Below are positions 1 to 6,223 of a stretch of 64,000 bases of DNA, piece after piece. The notes beneath the pieces were generated by a model. That model was not told the DNA's origin. It worked only from the letters and a program-made list of their open reading frames with translations, and made no database searches. The stretch is taken from assembly GCA_030524175.1 (NCBI GenBank), contig JAUNHC010000015.1, positions 57,033-121,032 of the forward strand, written 5' to 3'. Position 1 is the first letter of the stretch; each line of letters opens with the position of its first letter. The position numbers and the translations under genes were made by a program. The DNA is from Eubacteriales bacterium. GTDB taxonomy: Bacteria > Bacillota > Clostridia > Lachnospirales > Lachnospiraceae.

Positions 1-258
1 GTTTCCAAAAATCAAGCTTGGTAGCATGACAATAAAAAGAACTGGAATCATGATAATAACTGTACATACAATAAAAACACGCTTTAGTGTCTGTGGGTTT
101 TGGAGAGCGCCACCAATCACGGCTCCGAATGGACCGGCAAGAGCAGCACCTTTCGCACCCTTGACCATTGTGGAAGCCGCCCTCATAAATTTCAGATGAG
201 ATATAGCTGCCGAGCCTACTTCAGCCGCCTCACCCAAAGCAGATCGTTGTTCTGGCAT
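1..258 (-). CDS. Partial membrane protein of the conjugative element (N-terminal 86 residues)
   Basis: An open frame starts at ATG 258 (reading MPEQRSALGE) and runs off the left edge without a stop. It begins 2 nt after the stop of the upstream gene on the same strand, so it is the next gene of the transfer operon. The visible part has an Ala/Gly-rich amphipathic stretch (residues 25-55) followed by a hydrophobic helix (about 62-82, rich in I, V, M, L). In Firmicutes conjugative elements this position and N-terminus fit the family of large cell-wall hydrolases (lysozyme/C40 peptidase, CD1108-like), but the catalytic part lies outside the window. The family is inferred from context; only the membrane anchor is seen. 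Confidence 0.6.
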   Translation of the reverse strand, partial: MPEQRSALGEAAEVGSAAISHLKFMRAASTMVKGAKGAALAGPFGAVIGGALQNPQTLKRVFIVCTVIIMIPVLFIVMLPSLIFGN

Positions 259-260
259 GT

Positions 261-1250
261 CTACATCCGATCCTTTCTTTGCGGAGCTGGTGGGAGTTTC
301 TGGACGAGGGATTCATGGTAGGCAATTTTTCCATCGTCCTTTTTATATGGGGTTTTGGATACAGCATCCTGAGCATATTGCTTGTACCAGGCAGTGCCGT
401 CTACAGATTGGACGGTGTCATATTCTCCCTGAGGTGGAGCTATATACTGATCCTTGCTATACATAGCAAAATCTCTGCTTCCGTTCTCAGTAGTCTCTGT
501 GCCAGTAATTCGTCCACCACCAATTTCCATATTCGTATAGGAAGGAACATTGGGTCTGGCACCGGGATTACCGGCAGTACCATTGCCAGCAGTGTCTCCG
601 GTTCTGGAAGATGGCTGGTTTGCAGGATTCGGGGTAAGCCCCATATAAGAGGAAAATGCCTTTGCCGCATCATCGCCTTTGATGGAGCCTACCTGCCCGT
701 AATTTCCCTGAGCAATGTTACTGATGACTTGATTAGAAAAATCGCCGCCTTTCTTCAGAGATGACTGATATAAGGAATTGCCAATGCTGGAATTTTCGGT
801 ATAGCCAGTCGCTGCATTGACGGCACTTCGTTGTACCTGCCTTCCCACAGAACCGGCCAGCCCTCCGGCAAGAAAGCTTCCGCCGACTGCCGCATCTCCT
901 GGGCTTGTGCTGCCGCTACGCGCCCTGCCTCCTCCGGATGGCTTATGAAAGCCACCACTCAGACTTCTCCCGGCAATGAGAAGTTCGCCGAGCATATTGC
1001 CGCCGGTGTTCCCCACATTGACACCAAGGGAGGCCAGAAAGCTGTCAATTTTCTGGGAGACTTTTAAAAAGGCCATGGCACATAAGAACCAGATGAACAC
1101 ATTGCCAGTCACGGCTTCTTTTCCTTGGTTAGCAACTGCCTGTTCTACATCCGCTTCTGTAAGCTCCGCTGCAAAGACCGGCATGGAGCAAAACAGCACC
1201 ATGCTGACAAGGAGCACGGTACATAGAATCCATTGTTTTCGTTGTTTCAT
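261..1250 (-). CDS. TrbL-like secreted/membrane conjugation protein
   Basis: A 329-residue protein with an N-terminal signal peptide (KxRK start, hydrophobic core 8-25, cleavage near VFAAE) and a second hydrophobic segment at about 50-65. The remainder is Gly/Ser/Asn-rich and low in hydrophobicity, with repeated GG and SG runs and a proline-rich tail. This architecture, directly downstream of a VirB6/TrbL protein and a pilin, fits the Gly-rich accessory subunits of Firmicutes type IV secretion systems. It begins 15 nt after the preceding gene with an AGGAGG-like site. The exact role (channel component or surface-exposed mating factor) cannot be read from the sequence. Confidence 0.6.
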   Translation of the reverse strand: MKQRKQWILCTVLLVSMVLFCSMPVFAAELTEADVEQAVANQGKEAVTGNVFIWFLCAMAFLKVSQKIDSFLASLGVNVGNTGGNMLGELLIAGRSLSGGFHKPSGGGRARSGSTSPGDAAVGGSFLAGGLAGSVGRQVQRSAVNAATGYTENSSIGNSLYQSSLKKGGDFSNQVISNIAQGNYGQVGSIKGDDAAKAFSSYMGLTPNPANQPSSRTGDTAGNGTAGNPGARPNVPSYTNMEIGGGRITGTETTENGSRDFAMYSKDQYIAPPQGEYDTVQSVDGTAWYKQYAQDAVSKTPYKKDDGKIAYHESLVQKLPPAPQRKDRM

Positions 1251-1265
1251 TTCGTCCTCCTTTCC

Positions 1266-1976
1266 TTAGAGGGAGAGTGGGTTTGCGAGGAAAGTGCCGA
1301 CCATGCTGGTAAAGAGTCGCAGGCACCAGGCGTTCATTAAAAGTAAAAAGAGCTGTCCGCCCAGCATCCGGCACCAGCTCTTAAAAATATTGCCGGTGCT
1401 CTGGGAAGCGCCTGTAGCAAATGCAACCGGTGCAGTATAGACCAGCACGCCCAGTAACACGTACCGTTCCGCTGCTTCCAGTAAAAGTTTCAAGTAGTTC
1501 CAGGCCAGAATCAGGACCAGGATAAGTGCAATAATTGCCACAGCACCGTTGGCACATACGCCCAGAATGACTGTGATGACACTGTTGAAATCCGCAAATT
1601 TCAGAGGCGGAAGATCTTCTGTCAAAATCCAGTTGTAAGGTGTACCTGCAATATTAAGAATGAGATCCACAATGTCCTTGGCATAAAATGTCAGAAATAG
1701 AAAAATAAAGGTACGCATGGACAGCTTAATAGGGTCTTCTGCTTCAATCCCCGCACCGAGAAAATAGTTTTTAAACAACTGCCAGATCCAATTTAATAGG
1801 ATGAGTCCGATGCCAAGTGCCAGAAACACCTGATACATGGTTTCGGCTGCTGGAAAGTAACGTAGGAACGTATCCATGGAACATCCCAGGGCGCCCAGCA
1901 CGGAAGTCGTAATCAGATCCAGAATATTCATGACCTGTTCGGCTATCCACTCTACAATTCCGTCGAGTATTCCCAT
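1266..1976 (-). CDS. VirB6/TrbL-type inner-membrane channel protein
   Basis: A 236-residue polytopic membrane protein with hydrophobic segments near residues 45-65, 88-108, 140-165, 172-190 and 205-222. The stretch around residues 186-215 (FATGASQSTGNIFKSW, then a hydrophobic helix with MNAW) resembles the conserved core of TrbL/VirB6 proteins, which form part of the inner-membrane channel for DNA export in conjugative type IV secretion. An N-terminal amphipathic helix (MGILDGIVEWIAEQVM) precedes the first membrane segment, as in related clostridial elements. It sits between the pilin gene and the Gly-rich protein, all on the minus strand with short gaps, as one transfer operon. Confidence 0.75.
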   Translation of the reverse strand: MGILDGIVEWIAEQVMNILDLITTSVLGALGCSMDTFLRYFPAAETMYQVFLALGIGLILLNWIWQLFKNYFLGAGIEAEDPIKLSMRTFIFLFLTFYAKDIVDLILNIAGTPYNWILTEDLPPLKFADFNSVITVILGVCANGAVAIIALILVLILAWNYLKLLLEAAERYVLLGVLVYTAPVAFATGASQSTGNIFKSWCRMLGGQLFLLLMNAWCLRLFTSMVGTFLANPLSL

Positions 1977-1994
1977 AATGACTCCTTTCCGGAC

Positions 1995-2372
1995 TTATCC
2001 ATTCCACTGTCCCCCCGCAAAAAATGGGGTTATGTAGGCCATGATAAATCCAAGTCCATTTAAAATGGCCCAGGTGATAATGATACGTTTGAGCCAGGCG
2101 CGGGATTCATCCACGGTTTTCCCTGATTTTGAAAAGTTCATGAGCAACAGGGCAACCGATGCAGTTACGACGGCAGCAATCGTAGATATCAGAACAATCT
2201 GTTTGTAAACATCCTGCATAATCTCTTTTGCTTTGTCCCACATATTGGCGGCCAGGACAGGCTGGACATTCCCCAAGAGCAGCGTAAATAAGAGAAATGC
2301 GATGTAGAGCCATTTCCCATAATTTATATGGTGCTTCGGGGCAGGCGGACTTTCATTATTTGGTAGTTTCAC
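1995..2372 (-). CDS. VirB2/TrbC-like conjugative pilin subunit
   Basis: A 125-residue protein with a GTG start preceded by AAGGAGG at 8 nt. It has a charged N-terminus, a signal-like hydrophobic segment (about 20-41, ending near VLAAN) and two further hydrophobic helices (about 60-82 and 92-114) separated by a short basic loop with KSGKTVDESRAWLKR. Signal plus two helices is the layout of VirB2/TrbC pilins, which are cleaved and assemble into the conjugative pilus or surface adhesin. Position at the head of the TrbL-type genes agrees. The GTG start overlaps the stop of a possible 53-codon leader ORF in a GTGA junction, so translation may be coupled. An alternative is a short uncharacterised membrane protein. 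Confidence 0.65.
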   Translation of the reverse strand: MKLPNNESPPAPKHHINYGKWLYIAFLLFTLLLGNVQPVLAANMWDKAKEIMQDVYKQIVLISTIAAVVTASVALLLMNFSKSGKTVDESRAWLKRIIITWAILNGLGFIMAYITPFFAGGQWNG

Positions 2373-2530
2373 GTTGTTATGACCTCCTTTATAAAAGTGG
2401 GCAGGGCGGAGAAAATCCGCCTTGCCCTTTGCTTATAGTTTTCAAGCCTCTTACCGGTTTTACGGTATAGAAAAAGCAGCCTGGTCAATACAAACTGCTT
2501 TTTTTGGTTTCCATATGAAGTTGTAGACAA
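2369..2530 (-). CDS. Possible 53-codon leader ORF ahead of the pilin gene
   Basis: A TTG codon at 2530 is preceded by AGGAGG at 6 nt and opens a stop-free frame of 53 codons. The frame ends in a TGA overlapping the GTG start of the pilin gene. The predicted peptide is basic (KRLENYKQRARR in its middle). The frame spans an intrinsic-terminator-like hairpin (2471-2505), so translation of it could affect termination. The ribosome site and the overlapping stop/start favour a real leader ORF; the lack of recognisable homology, the rare start codon and the small size leave it uncertain. Confidence 0.3.
   Translation of the reverse strand: MSTTSYGNQKKQFVLTRLLFLYRKTGKRLENYKQRARRIFSALPTFIKEVITT
2399..2427. 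other. GC-rich hairpin in the pilin operon leader
   Basis: Arms 2399-2410 and 2416-2427 pair over 12 bp (one G-U) around a five-base loop. No T-run follows on the minus strand, so it is less a terminator than an RNA structure just upstream of the pilin ribosome site (AAGGAGG). Confidence 0.5.
2471..2505. terminator. Bidirectional terminator-like hairpin inside the pilin leader
   Basis: AAAAAGCAG (2471-2479) and CTGCTTTTT (2495-2503) form a 9-bp stem with a 15-base loop. T-runs flank it on both strands. On the minus strand it lies between the promoter at 2630-2658 and the pilin gene, the position of an attenuator. Confidence 0.55.
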
Positions 2531-2543
2531 AGGTCACCTCCTC

Positions 2544-2611
2544 TGCAGAGAAAAACGCAGCCAGAACCGGAGAGAGGCAAATCCTCAGGTTGTGCTGCGT
2601 TTTTCTCTGCA
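2544..2611. repeat. 17-bp perfect inverted repeat in the pilin leader
   Basis: TGCAGAGAAAAACGCAG at 2544-2560 is the exact reverse complement of 2595-2611. The 34-base interior pairs further (AACC with GGTT, GAGG with CCTC). In the minus-strand transcript it would be a long stem close to the 5' end, ending directly at the AGGAGG site of the leader ORF. Confidence 0.7.
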
Positions 2612-2629
2612 TATAATTTTGACAATATA

Positions 2630-2658
2630 ATTCTAGCATAGGCAGTTTTACCTGTAAA
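2630..2658 (-). promoter_or_regulatory. Promoter of the pilin/transfer operon
   Basis: Reading the minus strand: -35 TTTACA (2653-2658), 17-nt spacer, extended -10 TGC-TAGAAT (-10 at 2630-2635). The surrounding 50 bp resemble the promoter at 10862-10890, also minus strand, at about 70 percent identity by eye. Confidence 0.6.
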
Positions 2659-2769
2659 TTGCAGGAGTGTGCCAGTTTATGACAATCTCCGGCCAATATT
2701 GTTTCATCACGGAAAATGCACTGCAGCTCTGGAATCTCATAGGATAGATTATGTAAAAGATAAGTTTGT

Positions 2770-2801
2770 ATTCTTAAAGAATCGTACTAATCTTTAAGAA
2801 T
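2770..2801. promoter_or_regulatory. Inverted-repeat operator upstream of the XRE gene
   Basis: ATTCTTAAAGA (2770-2780) and TCTTTAAGAAT (2791-2801) are an 11-bp perfect inverted repeat with 10-nt spacing. It lies upstream of a TATAAT at 2825-2830 and of the XRE regulator at 2882. This is a likely autoregulatory operator. Confidence 0.5.
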
Positions 2802-2881
2802 CTAGTCAAAAATATTGTGGAAAGTATAATTGTGGTACAAGGTAACAATCAGCACACAAAAGGTGTTGGGAAGGAAGCGGG

Positions 2882-3217
2882 ATGGGAGAAAATGTATTTG
2901 GGCGGAAAATGAATCATATCAGGAAAGAAAGGCATATAACCTCTGAAGGGCTGGCAGAATTGTGTGGTGTAAATCCAGGACATATCCGTCAGATTGAAAG
3001 TGGAAGACGAAATCCAAGCTATACGTTGCTGGTGGACATCTGCAGGAATCTGAAAGTATCCCCAAACTATTTAATGGAACATGAAGTGGGAGATGTGGAT
3101 GCTTTTGGGGAAGAATATAAAAGTATTTTTCAGAAACTGCAGTTTCTTACACCCAACCAGCTTGATATGTTAGATGGTCTGTTAGAGACATATTTGAAAA
3201 AAAGTGGAATCCAGTGA
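2882..3217 (+). CDS. XRE-family transcriptional regulator
   Basis: A 111-residue protein with an N-terminal helix-turn-helix of the Cro/C1 type at about residues 10-65 (LAELCGVNPGHIRQIESG for the recognition region, then PSYTLLVDICRNLKVSPNYLM). The C-terminal 40 residues form a short helical tail, probably for dimerisation. It is transcribed away from the transfer operon, on the opposite strand, with an 11-bp inverted repeat about 80 bp upstream that may be its operator. Such regulators commonly control excision or transfer of conjugative elements. The target here is inferred from position. A GAAGGAAG ribosome site precedes the ATG. Confidence 0.8.
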   Translation: MGENVFGRKMNHIRKERHITSEGLAELCGVNPGHIRQIESGRRNPSYTLLVDICRNLKVSPNYLMEHEVGDVDAFGEEYKSIFQKLQFLTPNQLDMLDGLLETYLKKSGIQ

Positions 3218-3352
3218 TAAGAGCGGGTTCTATTTTTTTGTCATTTTATAAGCAATCCTGTCGATGAAAAAGTGTGGATTTTCGACGGGAAATAAGGTAA
3301 TATATGTATCATACAGCACATAAAGAATCATTAAGATACAAGGAGGAGAAAC

Positions 3353-3592
3353 ATGGAACTGACACAGGAATTGTTTCAGGTACTGGGCAGTGATTATAGT
3401 CAAAGCAATGTGAAGAAGGCACTGGAGCATATGGATCATCTGCTTTATGAGGAGGAGGAATACTTTCAGCTCGGAAAAGAGGCTGGAGAGGAAGAATTAT
3501 CTGCATTGTTTGATCTGATGCAGGAGTTTATGGAGTATATACAGGCAGGAAATTATACTCATCTAAAGAAATATCTTTGTGTTTACAGGTAG
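3353..3592 (+). CDS. Small acidic hypothetical protein
   Basis: A 79-residue protein with an excellent ribosome site (AAGGAGGAG, 6 nt before ATG). It is very acidic in the middle (EEEEYFQLGKEAGEEELSAL) and predicted mostly helical, with no membrane segment and no recognised domain. It lies between two XRE regulator genes on the plus strand of the conjugative element. Its size, charge and position would fit an element-encoded adaptor or anti-regulator, but nothing in the sequence shows a function. Confidence 0.6.
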   Translation: MELTQELFQVLGSDYSQSNVKKALEHMDHLLYEEEEYFQLGKEAGEEELSALFDLMQEFMEYIQAGNYTHLKKYLCVYR

Positions 3593-3759
3593 AGGTTTCA
3601 TAAAGGTATTTATTAGCAGACAGAGGAATTATTTTTTTAAAGGAATGCTACTCAATAGAGTTAAAATATTATATTATTTGGGAAACTAATATAATTATTC
3701 TATACAGGTTAAAATAAATGGTACCAGAGAATTGTTTGAAGAATTGAGGTGCCATAACT

Positions 3760-4086
3760 TTGATAGAAAATTATATTGTAGAACGTATCCATCAATTATG
3801 TGAACGGATGCACATGTCACAGTATGAGCTGGCGCTCCGCGCAGGGATGACGCAATCCTCTCTCTCAAATCTGATGAGCCGGGGGAGCACGCCGCGGATG
3901 GATACGGTGGAAAAGATATGCAATGGCTTTGGAATCACCCCGGCGCAGTTCTTTTCCACGGACGATTCTTTTCCGGATCTGACGGAGGAACAAAAGGAGA
4001 TGCTCTATGAATGGGGTTCCCTCTCACCGAAGGAAAAAGAAATCTGGAAAACAATGTGGAGTAGTGTGAAAGAATTAAGAAGATAA
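3760..4086 (+). CDS. XRE-family transcriptional regulator
   Basis: A 108-residue protein starting at TTG 3760, with GAGG 9 nt upstream. The helix-turn-helix covers about residues 8-65 (MSQYELALRAGMTQSSLSNL, then PRMDTVEKICNGFGITPAQFF), followed by an acidic helical tail (LTEEQKEMLYEWGSLSPKEKEI). This arrangement is common in small XRE regulators of Firmicutes mobile elements. A terminator overlaps its stop codon, so it forms its own unit. It shares no obvious sequence identity with the XRE gene at 2882 beyond the fold. Confidence 0.8.
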   Translation: MIENYIVERIHQLCERMHMSQYELALRAGMTQSSLSNLMSRGSTPRMDTVEKICNGFGITPAQFFSTDDSFPDLTEEQKEMLYEWGSLSPKEKEIWKTMWSSVKELRR

Positions 4087-4109
4087 CCTTTGCGGGTTAT
4101 CTTTTTTTT
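4081..4109 (+). terminator. Intrinsic terminator after the XRE gene
   Basis: AGATAACC (4081-4088) pairs with GGTTATCT (4095-4102), followed by seven T. The stem overlaps the stop codon of the XRE gene. Confidence 0.85.
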
Positions 4110-4140
4110 ACGGAAAAATCGTGTTGAAGGGACAGAAGTT

Positions 4141-4881
4141 ATGAAAAAAGTGGGATGTATTATTTTGACTGCCTTTTTAAGTTTTGCTTTTGGGATTACT
4201 GTTGGAAGTGATCTTTTTCAACGGGAGAATAAAAGTATCTCTGACAAGATAATTTCTTCGGAAGAATCAGAAAGAACTTGGGAGACAAAAACACTGGAGC
4301 CTGTAAAAAGCAAGCTGGCTGATCAAAAGAAATGCTGGTTGTGCGGCAATGATAATCGTAGTCTGATGGGGTATTTCCGTAAGTTTAATGATGTGGGGAT
4401 CATCTGTACCAATAGCTGGTATGTTCTGGATTTCCAGGTCAGGAACTATGATGAGGCGGGAAATTTTACAAGTGAACAAGACGGCAGCCGTTCTGGATGG
4501 GTGTCAAATGGGGAAGGGGAATGTTCCTTTTATTCAAACCAAATGTCAGGCCGGGGGATTTCAGAAGTTACAGCTACTTATGGTGAAAACAGTTATTTTG
4601 ATATTTCTAAAGTACAGGGGCATTTATGTCAGGTGTGTTTGGATAAAGTGCTGGCAGTGATGGAGACTTCTGGTTATGAAGATGAACAGGCAAAGCCACG
4701 GGATTTGTGTCTGGTGGACTTTCAGACGCTGGAACTGTACCCGCTTCAGAAGCAGAATATCGCGTATTTTGTGCGGGATTACTATATTATGGTTGAAAGT
4801 AAGGAGGAGGAAACAAAGGTACATGCAATCTATGCGCCGGTGTTGGAGAATGGAAGCAAGAATATTGAACTTTATTACTAA
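4141..4881 (+). CDS. Exported protein with two CxxC motifs, unknown function
   Basis: A 246-residue protein. The ATG at 4141 with GAAGGGA upstream is preferred over an earlier in-frame codon at 4090, which lies inside a terminator. Residues 1-22 form a signal anchor or signal peptide (MKKVGCIILTAFLSFAFGIT). The mature part contains two CxxC pairs (C65/C68 and C163/C166) about 95 residues apart, which could together bind one metal or form disulfides. No known enzyme motif is seen. It follows the XRE regulator but is separated from it by a terminator. It is probably an accessory cargo gene of the conjugative element. Confidence 0.55.
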   Translation: MKKVGCIILTAFLSFAFGITVGSDLFQRENKSISDKIISSEESERTWETKTLEPVKSKLADQKKCWLCGNDNRSLMGYFRKFNDVGIICTNSWYVLDFQVRNYDEAGNFTSEQDGSRSGWVSNGEGECSFYSNQMSGRGISEVTATYGENSYFDISKVQGHLCQVCLDKVLAVMETSGYEDEQAKPRDLCLVDFQTLELYPLQKQNIAYFVRDYYIMVESKEEETKVHAIYAPVLENGSKNIELYY

Positions 4882-4960
4882 TTACTTATACATGATTTCA
4901 ATGGTTTTGGCGCATTTGAAAAGAAAAGCGGGTGAATGAATCATTAAATAAAAGGGGGAC

Positions 4961-4989
4961 TTGATTTCTCTCATCCCCCAGTGTATAAT
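4961..4989 (+). promoter_or_regulatory. Promoter of the antisense antitoxin RNA
   Basis: TTGATT (4961-4966), 17-nt spacer, TATAAT (4984-4989). It points toward the 3' end of the small toxin gene on the opposite strand. A transcript would start near 4996. Confidence 0.65.
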
Positions 4990-4995
4990 CAAAAC

Positions 4996-5092
4996 AAGAA
5001 AGGTAATCAGATGCAAGATCTGATGCCCTCAGTCAATAATATGTCAAAAAGAAATAGTATTCACTTTGGACGGTGGGATGCTATTTCTTTTT
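4996..5092 (+). ncRNA. Putative antitoxin RNA antisense to the toxin 3' end
   Basis: A transcript from the promoter at 4961-4989 would run about 95 nt to the terminator stem at 5046-5092 and overlap the toxin gene's terminal codons and its 3' untranslated region. Convergent overlap at the 3' end is the layout of known type I modules such as txpA/RatA in Bacillus. The RNA ends are inferred from the promoter and terminator only. Confidence 0.5.
5046..5092. terminator. Shared bidirectional terminator of the type I module
   Basis: AAAAAGAAATAG (5046-5057) and CTATTTCTTTTT (5081-5092) are perfectly complementary over 12 bp. T-runs lie on both strands, so the stem can end both the toxin mRNA (minus) and the antisense RNA (plus). 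The toxin stop codon is inside the stem. Confidence 0.75.
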
Positions 5093-5164
5093 ATTATGTC
5101 GATCTATGTAAGTTAAAGCCGCAAAGACAACAAGTAGTAGTGTTAATACTTCCATTGTGCTCAT
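5081..5164 (-). CDS. Small hydrophobic type I toxin (holin-like toxin family)
   Basis: A 27-residue peptide starting at ATG 5164. AAGGAGG lies 9 nt upstream; an ATG at 5170 is only 3 nt from the ribosome site and is not preferred. The peptide begins MSTMEVLTLL, continues as a single hydrophobic helix and ends in YIDRHNKKK. This matches the pattern of the putative holin-like toxins (Hol_Tox family): an MSxxE start, one membrane helix, an acidic-basic junction and a lysine tail. Such peptides insert into the membrane and are held off by an antisense RNA. Promoter (5241-5269), terminator and opposing RNA promoter are all visible. It probably stabilises the conjugative element. Confidence 0.75.
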   Translation of the reverse strand: MSTMEVLTLLLVVFAALTYIDRHNKKK

Positions 5165-5240
5165 GGGCATCACCCTCCTTCGTAAAACTAGAGGGCATAA
5201 TCGAAATTGCATCCGTACTTTCCTGTTTGATTATTAAATT

Positions 5241-5269
5241 AGTATAACAGAATAAAAATTCTGCCGCAA
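5241..5269 (-). promoter_or_regulatory. Promoter of the type I toxin gene
   Basis: On the minus strand: -35 TTGCGG (5264-5269), 17-nt spacer, -10 TATACT (5241-5246). The leader is about 70 nt before the toxin ATG, long enough to fold and sequester the ribosome site. Confidence 0.6.
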
Positions 5270-5277
5270 TATGATAG

Positions 5278-6210
5278 TTAAATATTGCTTCTTATAATAC
5301 GTGTTATAATTCCAAGAGCAACATTTCGTTCTTCGTCAATGTGTGTGACCACAAAAGATACATCGTCCTTTTTTCCTGGGGTGCGGGCATCATAGCAGCT
5401 GTGGGCAATAGCGTTTACACCGATGGAAAGCCGCACAAAGACCGTTCCTTTATGGATATCCTCCACTGTTCCGGCGTATTTTCCCTGAACTTTGCATTTT
5501 TTCATGTTTTCAATGCTGGTATTGCCTTCTACGCTTTTTACATCTGCCCGGACAGAGATTTTTTCCGGATTCTCAGCCTGCACTTCCAGAATACGGACCA
5601 GAATGTTTTCGCCTACATGGAAACGTTCTCTGGCATCCCCCATCCAGTCAAAGGAGAGATCACGTGCCAAAATAGGTGTCTCAACTCCGAAAATTTCTGC
5701 CCGGACTACTTTTTCGGCAACAGCAATGACTCTGGCTTGTACAATACGGTCTTCGTGGACCTTGGGTATCCCGGAGGAATCCTTGTCCAAATAGAATATT
5801 TGACGTTTCTTTAGCATAGCATCCTTGCGGCTGGCAACAATGCTACGTGTTGGGGTATCTAAGCCTTTTACAAGAAAGTCAATTTCGCAGCCCAGCATGT
5901 TGTTTAGGATTTTATTCTGACGCAGTGCCAGTTCCCCATAGTCATGTGCGGCATCCTGCGGCAGATTGATCATCATTTCCGTTACCGGAATGACGGCTCG
6001 AAATTCTTTGTAATACGCAATCGCAATCAGACTCCCAGTTTCTGTTTTCTCGATTCCTCCCAGCATCCCGGTCAGGATTCGTTTGGTTCGATAGGCGTTT
6101 TGGATTTCGTGCCAGACCAGATCCGCTTTGGATTGTGTGGTTTCCAGTGCAGTATCGGAATCAAGGATCAGAATGGAAGTGCTGTTTAAATTATTTTTTT
6201 CGTTTGGCAT
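5278..6210 (-). CDS. S1 RNA-binding domain protein of the conjugative element
   Basis: A 310-residue protein. The C-terminal 75 residues (about 232-305) read as an S1/OB-fold RNA-binding domain (KYAGTVEDIHKGTVFVRL, NAIAHSCYDA, DVSFVVTHIDEE). A second beta-rich segment at about 155-225 may be another degenerate OB fold. Proteins of this type are often found beside VirD4 genes in Firmicutes conjugative elements; their role is not established. It lies 13 nt downstream of the virD4 stop on the same strand, so the two are probably cotranscribed. An RNA-binding role in transfer-gene regulation is possible, given the terminators in the element's leaders, but this is inference. Confidence 0.65.
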   Translation of the reverse strand: MPNEKNNLNSTSILILDSDTALETTQSKADLVWHEIQNAYRTKRILTGMLGGIEKTETGSLIAIAYYKEFRAVIPVTEMMINLPQDAAHDYGELALRQNKILNNMLGCEIDFLVKGLDTPTRSIVASRKDAMLKKRQIFYLDKDSSGIPKVHEDRIVQARVIAVAEKVVRAEIFGVETPILARDLSFDWMGDARERFHVGENILVRILEVQAENPEKISVRADVKSVEGNTSIENMKKCKVQGKYAGTVEDIHKGTVFVRLSIGVNAIAHSCYDARTPGKKDDVSFVVTHIDEERNVALGIITRIIRSNI

Positions 6211-6223
6211 AAAAATGCTCCTT

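Noticed and set aside
2460-2696. Minus-strand frame of 78 codons upstream of the pilin gene
   Set aside because: It starts upstream of the predicted promoter, has no ribosome site at its start, and spans several hairpins. The TTG frame at 2530 has better support.
4090-4140. Earlier start for the exported CxxC protein
   Set aside because: It would start inside the terminator of the XRE gene. ATG 4141 gives a clean signal sequence and a ribosome site.
5341-5814. Plus-strand frame of 157 codons opposite the S1-domain gene
   Set aside because: No ribosome site and no protein-like pattern; it is a shadow of the minus-strand gene.
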